Shown here: piece by piece, positions 8,919-17,400 of the stretch
Position numbering within the stretch: position 1 is the first letter of the stretch
Layout of the letters: every line of letters starts with the position of its first letter
Assembly: GCF_016917355.1 (NCBI RefSeq)
Contig: NZ_CP070304.1
Span: 2,108,001-2,172,000 of the forward strand
DNA: 64,000 nucleotides
Source: Glaciimonas sp. PAMC28666
GTDB lineage: Bacteria; Pseudomonadota; Gammaproteobacteria; Burkholderiales; Burkholderiaceae_D
Direction: 5' to 3'
Program-made: the position numbers and the translations under genes
The notes under the pieces: model-generated
The model's database searches: none
Seen by the model: the letters and a program-made list of their open reading frames with translations, nothing else
What the model was told of the DNA's origin: nothing

Positions 8919-9698
8919 ATGCAACGTGTATTTATCACCGGCGCGTCAAGCGGTATCGGTGCGGCGCTGGCCTTACAATATGCGGCACAGGGCGCTACGG
9001 TAGGATTGGTGGGCCGTCGCCGCCAGCCCTTGCAACTAGTGCGAGATCGTTTGCCACATCCTGAACGCCATCATTTATATGTACTGGATGTGAATGACCA
9101 CGAGGCCTTGCGTATCGCTGCGGCCGATTTTATCGCCGAGGGCAATGGGATCGATGTAGTGATTGCCAGCGCAGGGATTTCGCAAGGCACATTGACCGAA
9201 TTCGCAGAGGACCAAAAAGTGTTCGAGTCCGTGTTCGCCACCAACATGTTGGCCACCGTCGCAACCTTCAGCCCATTTATCGCGACCATGAAGCAACAGG
9301 CGTTAGCCGGGCAGCGTGACTGCCGGTTGGTAGGCATCGGTAGCGTTGCCGGTATCCGCGGCTTGCCGGGGGCGGGTGCCTATAGCGGCTCGAAAGCAGC
9401 GGTCATGCATTATTGTGAATCGTTGCGCGTTGAATTGCGTGCCAGCGGTATCAAGGTCGTGACGTTGGTGCCGGGTTATATCGATACGCCGATGACGCAG
9501 GTCAATCAATATCGGATGCCATTTTTAATGCCAGCTCCGGAGTTTGCAGCCCAGGCCAGCGCTGCAATTACCAGTGGAAGCAGTTATCAGGTCATTCCAT
9601 GGCAGATGGGGTTTGTGGCAAAATTATTGCGTGTTCTGCCAGACTGGTTATACGATGCGGTATTTGCCAAGGCACCGCACAAGGCACGCAAAGTCTAG
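8919..9698 (+). CDS. Short-chain dehydrogenase/reductase
   Basis: NAD(P)-dependent oxidoreductase of the classical SDR family, 259 residues. Seen: the Rossmann nucleotide motif TGASSGIG near the N-terminus with a following GRRR that favours NADPH, the NAG-equivalent ASAGIS, a catalytic Ser near IGSVAGIRG, and Y-x-x-x-K in GAYSGSKAA. It ends in a hydrophobic C-terminal segment (VIPWQMGFVAKLLRVLPDWLY), as in membrane-associated SDRs. The ATG is preceded by a weak AGGA. A terminator on each side suggests a single-gene unit. Substrate unknown. Confidence 0.9.
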   Translation: MQRVFITGASSGIGAALALQYAAQGATVGLVGRRRQPLQLVRDRLPHPERHHLYVLDVNDHEALRIAAADFIAEGNGIDVVIASAGISQGTLTEFAEDQKVFESVFATNMLATVATFSPFIATMKQQALAGQRDCRLVGIGSVAGIRGLPGAGAYSGSKAAVMHYCESLRVELRASGIKVVTLVPGYIDTPMTQVNQYRMPFLMPAPEFAAQASAAITSGSSYQVIPWQMGFVAKLLRVLPDWLYDAVFAKAPHKARKV

Positions 9699-9760
9699 GC
9701 AGCGGGGAGTAAATCAAGAGTGTAAGTACCCGCTTTATTTCTGTATCCGTGCAAAAAAAG

Positions 9761-9800
9761 AAAGGGTGTCCGATACCGCAAGTATCGGACACCCTTTTTT
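9761..9800. terminator. Bidirectional rho-independent terminator
   Basis: GGGTGTCCGATAC at 9764-9776 and GTATCGGACACCC at 9782-9794 form a perfect 13-bp stem with a 5-nt loop. It is flanked by an A-run (9752-9763) and a T-run (9795-9800), so it can work on both strands for the convergent SDR and amino-acid permease genes. Confidence 0.93.
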
Positions 9801-9845
9801 ATTTCAGCCACTCCTATCGAAAGGAGAGGCCAGAATAAGCAACGT

Positions 9846-11243
9846 TTATTTCGGATGCAACAATGAGTGCTTGCGCGCATAACCGAAATACACCGCCAAA
9901 CCGATCAACAGCCAGCAGCCGAAAGCCATCCACGTCACTGCCTGCAAATGCAGCATCAAAAATACGCAGAAAAAGATCGCGGCGAGCGGCACGAACGGGA
10001 CGCCGGGGCAACGGAAAGGACGTTTGATATCTGGCCGGGTTCTGCGGAAGATCAGGACCGCCGCTGAAATCAACGAAAATGCCATCAATGTCCCGATATT
10101 AATTAACTCCGCCAGGACGCCTAAAGGCACAACCGCCGCGATGAGCGCAAACACAACGCCGACTAACCAGGTGGTAAAAAACGGTGTCGCAAACCGTGGA
10201 TGCACCTCGGATAGTTTTTTGGGTAACAGTCCATCTCGTGACATCGCAAAGAGAATCCGTGTTTGACCATAAGTCATCACTAAAATCACGGTTGTCATTC
10301 CAATAATCGCGCCTAAATCGACAAAGCCGGCAACCCAGTTTTCACCGGCATATTGCAAGGCCAGTGAAACCGGGTGATCAACGCCGAGAAATTTTTCGTA
10401 CGGAACGATGCCGGTCATAATGCTGGCGACGACGACGTACAGGATTGTGCAGACCGTGAGCGAAGCGATGATGCCAATGGGCAAATCGCGGGCAGGACGC
10501 TTCACCTCCTCCGCCGCCGAGGTTACGGCGTCAAAGCCGATAAATGCAAAAAACACAATCGCTGCCGCGTTAAACACGCCCTGATAACCAAAGGGTAAAA
10601 ACGGCTTCCAGTTAGCCGGTTGGACGTGGTTCGCACCGACGACGATGAACAACACCACCACCGCCAACTTGATAAACACCATGATGTTATTGGCGCGTGC
10701 TGATTCGCGTACGCCAATTGATAGCAGTGCGGTGACCACCAGCAAAATGATGAAGGCAGGCAGATTGAACCAGGTTTCAACCCCGGGCAACGAGCCGGGT
10801 GCCGCGCTCAACAGGGCTGGTATATGAATGCCAAAACCCGACAGCAACGACTGAAAGTAACCTGACCAGCCAACCGAGACTGCAGAGGACGCCAGCCCGT
10901 ATTCCAGCAATAGATCCCAGCCGATCATCCATGCGACCAGTTCTCCCATGGTGGCGTAGCTGTAGGTGTAAATCGAACCGGAAACCGGCACGGTTGAAGA
11001 AAACTCGGCGTAACACAATGCCGCGAACCCGCATGCCACAGCGGCGAGGATGAAGGACAGCGATAAGCCAGGCCCAGCGAGCAGGGCACCGGTCCCGGTC
11101 AGGACGAAAATACCGGTACCGACGATCGCACCGATGCCGAGCAAGGTTAGATCGAGTGGCCCCAGTGTGCGTTTGAGGCCGCTGGTGTTGTTCTGACTAT
11201 CGAGAATCATTTGATCCAGATTCTTGGTGCGAAACAAACTCAT
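9846..11243 (-). CDS. APC-family amino-acid permease
   Basis: Inner-membrane amino-acid/proton symporter of about 465 residues with twelve predicted transmembrane helices. Seen: TLLGIGAIVGTGIFVLTG, the TM1 G-(A/S)-I-(I/V)-G-x-G-I-F motif of the APC family, then YAEFSSTVPVSGSIYTYSYATMGE, TM6 FFAFIGFDAVTSAAEE, and the cytoplasmic loop RILFAMSRDGLLPK. These match the cationic amino-acid transporter (CAT/YfnA-like) branch. Start: a longer open frame exists upstream, but the ATG at 11243 has AGGAG seven bases before it and fits the family N-terminus. Monocistronic, ended by the shared terminator. Exact substrate unknown. Confidence 0.92.
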   Translation of the reverse strand: MSLFRTKNLDQMILDSQNNTSGLKRTLGPLDLTLLGIGAIVGTGIFVLTGTGALLAGPGLSLSFILAAVACGFAALCYAEFSSTVPVSGSIYTYSYATMGELVAWMIGWDLLLEYGLASSAVSVGWSGYFQSLLSGFGIHIPALLSAAPGSLPGVETWFNLPAFIILLVVTALLSIGVRESARANNIMVFIKLAVVVLFIVVGANHVQPANWKPFLPFGYQGVFNAAAIVFFAFIGFDAVTSAAEEVKRPARDLPIGIIASLTVCTILYVVVASIMTGIVPYEKFLGVDHPVSLALQYAGENWVAGFVDLGAIIGMTTVILVMTYGQTRILFAMSRDGLLPKKLSEVHPRFATPFFTTWLVGVVFALIAAVVPLGVLAELINIGTLMAFSLISAAVLIFRRTRPDIKRPFRCPGVPFVPLAAIFFCVFLMLHLQAVTWMAFGCWLLIGLAVYFGYARKHSLLHPK

Positions 11244-11902
11244 GAAACTTCTCCTGTGAAGATAGTACGGCGTCTCAATTACCCGATAAGTTTGAGATCG
11301 ATTGTGTGGAAGGGCGAAGAACGGGAATGGGGTGTCGGGCATCGGGAACAGCACTGCGCCATTCGCAGAGACACGTAAAATACGCAGCTGCATTGATAAA
11401 ATTGACTGTTATGGCCGCTGTAATTTTGTTTGGGGAGTGCGGAAAAGGCGACGCCGGGATTCGTCGCTCGAATGGTCGTGACATCCGCGATTGCCGACTA
11501 CGGATGCCCTGGCCCGAAACGATTAATATAGGGTGAGGTGGTCGTGCTTGCAGGTGAGCGTGAGTAATGTGCGAAATAGCTTGAGCAAACTAAATAAGCG
11601 GAAAGGCCAATTAAGCAACGGACCGCGGTGAGCCTTTTCCGCCCTGACCAGCGCGTGCCTGGCAAGCGAGGTGAGCAAACGAAATCAATGAGCGAATCAA
11701 TAAGCAAAATTAATAAGCAAAATTAATAAGGAAAGATTTCCGCATGGAAATTTTTCCTTATTCTCTCATACCTCGCATCCCAAATCCACGCCAGCGTGAT
11801 GAAGATACGGCTTTGGCTTATCTCGGCACCTTCTTTTTATGCAGGAGTGGAGGCAGCCTAAAGGTAAGGGACCCCAAAAGTTTTGGTTCTCTGCGCTGTG
11901 AG
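11244..11902. other. Non-coding stretch of about 660 bases
   Basis: No protein here looks real. A 79-codon plus-strand frame at 11744-11983 and other short frames have no recognisable composition or ribosome-binding site. The region contains A/T-rich direct repeats of AATAAGCAAAATT (about 11699-11725) running into a large hairpin at 11725-11762. It also carries the promoter region of the permease gene. Possibly the remnant of a decayed gene or a small-RNA locus, but nothing decides between these. Confidence 0.45.
11725..11762. repeat. 17-bp near-perfect inverted repeat with tetraloop
   Basis: Arms at 11725-11741 (AATAAGGAAAGATTTCC) and 11746-11762 (GGAAATTTTTCCTTATT) pair along their full length, with one G-T wobble and a four-base GCAT loop. 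Two copies of AATAAGCAAAATT lie directly before it. It ends 140 bases before the 3' end of the ABM-domain gene, so it might end that minus-strand transcript, but the low G+C and isolation leave its role open. Confidence 0.6.
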
Positions 11903-12223
11903 TCAGGCAGATTCGAAGTCATAATCGCGTTCAACCCTGGCTATCCGGGTTTTATAGTGGGAATACCATTCAGCGCGACCTGAATGTTGCGCGATCAAAT
12001 GATCTGCATGCGCTTTCCAGGCCCGGATCGCTTCGAGCGAGGTCCAGTAGGAAACGGTGATGCCAACCGATTCTCGCGCAGATTCAATGCCGAGAAAGCC
12101 GGGTTGCTGCTGCGCCAAAGCCACCATACGATCCGACATGGCGTCGTAACCCTGATCATTGGCGGTTTTCAAACTGGTAAAGATAACGGCATAATAGGGC
12201 GGAACTGGCGTTGCGGCGATCAT
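11903..12223 (-). CDS. Antibiotic biosynthesis monooxygenase (ABM) domain protein
   Basis: Small dimeric alpha+beta barrel protein of 106 residues. Seen: YYAVIFTSLKT at the start (first strand), a helix AMSDRMVALAQQQPGFLGIESARE, VSYWTSLEAIRAWKAHADHLIAQ (the W-x-s-x-e-a-i-x-x-W pattern), then WYSHYKTRIARVERDYDF at the end. Known: this YqjZ/HmoB-like branch of the ABM fold includes heme-degrading enzymes and many proteins of unknown role. No metal or heme ligand can be fixed from sequence alone. It is 57 bases downstream of the MBL-hydrolase gene on the same strand, so it may be co-transcribed with it. Confidence 0.85.
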   Translation of the reverse strand: MIAATPVPPYYAVIFTSLKTANDQGYDAMSDRMVALAQQQPGFLGIESARESVGITVSYWTSLEAIRAWKAHADHLIAQHSGRAEWYSHYKTRIARVERDYDFESA

Positions 12224-12280
12224 GGCGATCCTATCTATGGGAGGGGTGAGCGCGCCAGAATAAACAACGCGCCGGATGCG

Positions 12281-13345
12281 TCAATGCGTCTGAAAGCGAT
12301 AGATATTGTCGGCATCCATACGCCGCGTAAGCACGCCGTCAAACCATAATTTATGCAGATGCGCCAGCGCTTCACCCAGTGCGAACGTCATTTGATGCGC
12401 GTCTAGAGCGCGGGGAAACATGATCGGCACAATATCGCTGGCAGACTGTGGAGTGGCGCATGCCTCCACTACTTCAGCCAGTCGGTCATGGTGGTGCGCA
12501 TTGAGCTGATCAATGCGCGTCTGTAAGCCACGGAACGGTTTGCCGTGAGACGGCAACACCAGAGTTGTGGCCGGGAGATCGCGGTATTTTTCAAGTGATT
12601 CGAGATATTGCCGGACCGGATTAGACTCTGGCTCGATCGCAAATACCGAGACATTGGTCGAGATCCGCGGCAACACCATATCGCCCGCTATCAGTACGTT
12701 CAGATCTGCGCAATACAGCGCCACATGCTCGGGCGCATGACCAAAGCCGGTGATCACCCGCCATTCATGCGCGCCGATGCGAAACAGTTGCTGATCATGT
12801 AATCGATGATAGGCGTGAGGAACCGCGGGGACCATGTCCGGATAATAGGATTTACGTTGCCCTACTTTCGCAATGACTTCCGGGTCGCGCATTCCGTGCA
12901 TCTCAAAATGCGGCAACATCGCACTCCCATCGGAGCCCGGCAACGCAGCTGACATCATGCGCGCCGAAAAATACTCACCAGAACTCATCCATAAAGGTGC
13001 TTGCCAGCGCTGGCAGAGCCAGTCCGCCGAACCTACATGATCAGGATGGCAATGCGTTACCAGAACGCGGAGTACAGGTAAGCCATTTAATTGTGTCGCG
13101 AAAATACTTTCCCATGCGCTTCGGGTCGCATCGTTGGAGATGCCGCAATCGATGATGGTCCAGCCATGTTGGGTGCCGTGGGGTGTTTCGATGCTGTCTT
13201 CCAGAAGCCATAAATTAATATGGTTAAGTGCAAACGGTAACGCCATGCGTAACCAACGTACGCCGGGGGCGACCTCTAGCGTGCTGCCAACCTCGGGCAA
13301 ATTATCTGCAAAAGCGTAATCAAGCTGGGCTTCAAGGGCATTCAT
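12281..13345 (-). CDS. MBL-fold metallo-hydrolase
   Basis: Metallo-beta-lactamase-fold hydrolase of 354 residues. Seen: the zinc-binding signature THCHPDHVG (H-x-H-x-D-H), a later metal His in GFGHAPEHVALYC, an Asp-containing IAGDMVLP, and SHGKPFRG. A C-terminal helical or winged-helix-like extension (QMTFALGEALAHLHKLWFDGVL) follows, as in the LACTB2/glyoxalase-II-like group of uncharacterised hydrolases. Cytoplasmic, no signal peptide. The substrate is unknown; a thioester or phosphodiester is equally possible. It is followed by the ABM gene on the same strand. Confidence 0.9.
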   Translation of the reverse strand: MNALEAQLDYAFADNLPEVGSTLEVAPGVRWLRMALPFALNHINLWLLEDSIETPHGTQHGWTIIDCGISNDATRSAWESIFATQLNGLPVLRVLVTHCHPDHVGSADWLCQRWQAPLWMSSGEYFSARMMSAALPGSDGSAMLPHFEMHGMRDPEVIAKVGQRKSYYPDMVPAVPHAYHRLHDQQLFRIGAHEWRVITGFGHAPEHVALYCADLNVLIAGDMVLPRISTNVSVFAIEPESNPVRQYLESLEKYRDLPATTLVLPSHGKPFRGLQTRIDQLNAHHHDRLAEVVEACATPQSASDIVPIMFPRALDAHQMTFALGEALAHLHKLWFDGVLTRRMDADNIYRFQTH

Positions 13346-13621
13346 TTAAGGCATCCATAAGGGTTGAGCAGATGAGCTGGCGGGTTGATGCGCGAAATCG
13401 AATGCGGGACACGACACAATCGGAAATGTTAGATCGAAATGGTGCTGCCCGGGCTTGCCGAATGCAACCATTTAATTTTCTCTGAAAAAATCAATTGGCT
13501 TAATTCTGCCACGGAAGATAACGTTGTGTTGGATGGTCCACGGTTTTTGCGCATTACCTCCTGATTGTTGCGTCTTAGGAGGTTGCTGGTCTCGGCATAC
13601 CTGCAAGCGTGGCTTCAAGAT

Positions 13622-14266
13622 TTATTCTCCGCCCAAATCGATAACGGCGGCGAGCGGCGCGGTGCAAGGCGTTTCGTAATGGGATATGATCCAGGCACGC
13701 GTAGAGTGATTCGCCATCTTGTCCAGAAAGCGCATTACGAAACGTATGGAACCCTTATCGAGCGCCGCAAAAGGATCGTCCAACAGCGTCACGGTTGCAC
13801 CCGCAGCAAAGGCCGCAGCAAGCCATACTTTGCGCTTTGATCCGGTGGACAGCATGTAAAGATTTTTATCCAGATGCGGCATCAGCGATAAACCTTCGAT
13901 CAGTTCGGCCAGCAGGACCTCATCAAAAGCGGGGTAACGCTCGTGTAACGAAGCGAAATAGGCCGTCGGCGTCAGTTGATCGAACGCTTCCGACTGCACA
14001 TCGACCCGGAACGCCTGGCGCTGATAGCTGACAGGTTGATCGTCCAGGCGAATATCGTTTATCTGCAATAGTCCTTGATCGGGCACCAGATCGCCCGCCA
14101 TTAAACGCAGCAGAGTAGTCTTGCCTGAGCCTTCGCCTCCACGTATGAGTGTCACGCCAGAAGGAATAGATCCGGACCAATCAGTAAAGACGGCGCGATC
14201 CGGGTAACGGAAGGATAGGCCATCAATTTGCAGGACCGGGGATGTGGCAATGGCGGAGTGTTCGAT
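13622..14266 (-). CDS. Orphan ABC-transporter ATP-binding protein, probable ATC start
   Basis: ABC ATPase of about 214 residues, with no permease gene nearby. Seen (numbering from 14266): A-loop region LSFRYPD, Walker A GGEGSGKTT at about 43-51, signature LSTGS at about 139-143, Walker B TLLDDP at about 160-165 and H-loop SHYE. The residue after the Walker B Asp is Asp instead of the usual catalytic Glu. Start: the first GTG (14155) would cut off the A-loop strand just before Walker A. The frame is open upstream, and an ATC at 14264-14266 has AGAGGA seven bases before it; no ATG/GTG/TTG lies between. The small size resembles the CcmA/heme-exporter-like group, but no ccm genes are present. Confidence 0.75.
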   Translation of the reverse strand: MEHSAIATSPVLQIDGLSFRYPDRAVFTDWSGSIPSGVTLIRGGEGSGKTTLLRLMAGDLVPDQGLLQINDIRLDDQPVSYQRQAFRVDVQSEAFDQLTPTAYFASLHERYPAFDEVLLAELIEGLSLMPHLDKNLYMLSTGSKRKVWLAAAFAAGATVTLLDDPFAALDKGSIRFVMRFLDKMANHSTRAWIISHYETPCTAPLAAVIDLGGE

Positions 14267-14420
14267 GGAGCTGTCCTCTTTGGTTTTATAACATGCTTCG
14301 CATTGTAGAAACAGGTCCGCGCATTTGTCAAATTGGCTGACGATTTACTGGCGTCGTAGGTTGTAACAACCATCGATAAACAATAACTATTAATTTATCA
14401 GTGGGTGCGGAGAAGTTTTG

Positions 14421-17400
14421 TTACGGGTTTTCTAGACCAGTTTCTTGTCTGGTGTCACGTATTTTTAGTGGATGTGGATCGATAGTCAGCTCGCCCAATT
14501 CAGAATGATCGTCCATCCGGATTTTGATCACTCCGCCTGCTCGATTGGCCACAAAAAACGCGCTTTGCTGAACGTTGCGATGAGCGAACGTCAGGCCAAT
14601 GCCCCGGGAATCCGTGCTGGATATTTCAATTAGCGTTGGCAACGATGGCGCACGGGCAATCTTTGTGTTCGGATCTGGGAAATTTGGCTCCGGCGCTATA
14701 CTTGCGAGAGGTAGATTTTTAGCCTGGTTAATCAAAATAGGGTGATTTGCGCCAACCCTCACACGTACAGTTATCTTCTGGTCAACCAAGTCCCCCCAAT
14801 TGACCTGCGCTGGTATAGAGACAGTACTGCCATCGATTGTTGCATTGAGCGGCAACGCTATCGTTCCTTCAGGGAGTGACATATTAGGCAAATTTGCAAG
14901 CTTTGTTCGATTCAATCGGCTGTTCGAAAGCATGCGGCTAAGGGTTTGCATATGTCCCGGGCGCGGTAAAAAGGTCTCTCTGCTGACTGAAGAGATTCGC
15001 GCATGTGATGTGTCGTCCAAGCGATTTTCTGAAGCGAGGCGGCGCATGCTGGCAGCACTGTCGATGTGATTTTTCCCCGTACCGTCACGAATCTGCGTCG
15101 ACATCGGCGGCGATAGGCTCGGCATTGACGGTAGCCTGTTAATGCTGACAACGTGATGCGGTTGATGAGTCGCTTGCAAGTTCTCGTTGGGACTCGCTGC
15201 CGTATGAGCCACCAGATTCGGGGTTGAAACTAAGCTGCTCATGCTCAGAGCATGACGAGTTTGATGCGTCGCTGGCAAAATCTCTTCGGGAGTTGATCCT
15301 GCTCGATCGGCCAGGTTCTGCGCTGAAGGCAGGCTGCTCATGCTCAGAGCGTGACGCGGTTGATGAGTGGTTCGCAAATTTTCCTCGGGAGTCGATCCTG
15401 ATCGGACAACAAGGTCAGGCTCGGACCGTAAGCTGCTCAGGCTGAGAGCTTTCGACGGCTGATTTTGCGTAGCCTGCAGATGATGCTCAGGACAGGCCGC
15501 AAGGGCAAGGCTCTCGATTGAAGGTAAGCTGCTTAAACTGACGCTGCCCTGTACTCTATTTTTACTTTGTTCCAAGTCGTCGAGGGGCGCGGCGTGGGTA
15601 TCAGGTTGTGGCTGGTCAAGTGCGCTGACCGTAGGAATGCTCATCAAAGATGGTCGACGGACATTGTTCTTTTTTCGAATGTGTTCCTGAATATCGCGTG
15701 ACGCTGCTTCCGGATCGCTCAAAATCGGAGAGAGGTAGGTAGCAGAATAATGCATGGGACCATAAAGGGTTGGCGAAGAGCGCAGTTTCAGAAAATCTTC
15801 ATCAGCGTCCTCCGTAAGGGCATTGGTCTGCTCAAGTTCAGCCTTATTTTTCTTCACGGCCTGAGTGAGTGCTGATTGTGCTTTTTCTAGTTGATATTCG
15901 AGTATGCCGATTGATGTTTTATCCGCATTAAACTGAAGCTCAAGCATCACGTCATCCAGCGCCATCTTATTTCGCGCTACCTCTTTGTTAAAACCTCGGT
16001 TCCGAATTTGTTGTTCACGCGCTGCCAGATGTTGCGTATATCCAGGGTCTTTTCTCGGGTCTTTCGGTTTCGCATTTTCGTAGCGACGCGTGGCCTCTTC
16101 CGGAGTCAGTAGCGGGGTTCCTGCCAACGCCTTTATTTTCCTGGTCAGTAATGTCGCATTGAAGGTTGAACATGATGGCGGAGCGTGATCGATTCGCTGG
16201 GCTTGTACCTCGCGCTGCAGTTGAGCTAACCTAGGCGAACACGATACGTCTTTGAGCGTTTGCAAGAGTGATGCCGTATTTCCTCGAGACAAACTTTCGA
16301 ATAGCGCTTTATTCGACAGGAAGCCAGCGTCACGTAAATCGAATAGTACCGTCAAATAATCCGATAAAAAGCGGTCCATTTCCGGGTCAAGCGGATAAGG
16401 TGAAGCAGAGCGCACTGTGTGAAATTCCCATGCTAATTCGGATAATTTTCGGTTGATGTTATATCCCTTGTTTCGGTCTTCCGTTAATAGTAGAGCCAAT
16501 TGATCCGGCGCTTCCGCCATTTTATCCAGGACGTTTCGATAGACAGTATCAAGAATATAAATACTGTTAAGTTTGGTTTCCGCGTTAGCTTCGAGCGCCT
16601 GCCATAACGCATCGCTCGCGTCTAAATAGAGCGCGTACTGTTGATGTCGCGCATACTGGTTTGCAATCTGATTAGCTCCCGTCAGGCCGAGAGTGAAAGC
16701 TTTTTCGGCGCTATCGCGCAAAGTCTGAGGATCCAGGAGAGATGCGCGGCGGAAATCTTTATTCTGGTTTGACATGTTGAAACCAGCGGTGAGCGCCTGA
16801 AATAACTGCTCCTGCATCTCACCTTGGCGGTATTCGCCACGAGGAATTTCCGCCCATTTTTCCTTTTTGCCGACGTCCGGCGCGACACAGACAAAAAAAC
16901 GGCCATGTGTATGCGGTTTTGGTTCAGGAATACTTTCTTCTGAAAGCGCGACGTCAAGCCTCCTTACCGCGACGCTATGATCCGTTAATTTACGCGCCCG
17001 GGGTAGCATGACGATAATATCGCCGGGGGGCGTGGTGACGCATATTTTCCGGGAGAAAAGGGGAGTTCCTCCTATATTTTCATCCACATAACGCCAAAAT
17101 CTGTCCTGATTGTCGCGCAGCACAACGCCTTGTCCAGGTCGCAGACCGTGCAGCGCGCCGATCACATGCGGGGCGAGCAGCAGTGCGGAACGGTCTGGCG
17201 TCTCATCCTTAAGGATCGTGCCATGCCGAAGGCTGAATTGGATATCGGCCAGCAGGCGATCTTTGCTTTCTTGCTCAAACTGATTTAAAGCTGCGTCACT
17301 TTCTTTCAAGGCCCTGGCAGCAGCGAGGGGTTCCCGCAGTTCATTATGCATTTTTTGATAGCGCTCATTACCAACCGATAAGATGCGTTGACGTTTTGAG

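Noticed and set aside
11744-11983. 79-codon plus-strand frame in the gap beside the ABM gene
   Set aside because: Starts inside the hairpin, has no ribosome-binding site and no recognisable composition, and its end overlaps the ABM gene on the other strand.
13622-14266. Assignment of the ABC ATPase as ccmA (heme export)
   Set aside because: Size is similar, but no other cytochrome-c maturation gene is present, so the symbol was withheld.
14152-14373. 73-codon minus-strand frame as an immunity protein for the giant ART gene
   Set aside because: It runs out of frame through the N-terminal part of the ABC ATPase and has no family-like features.
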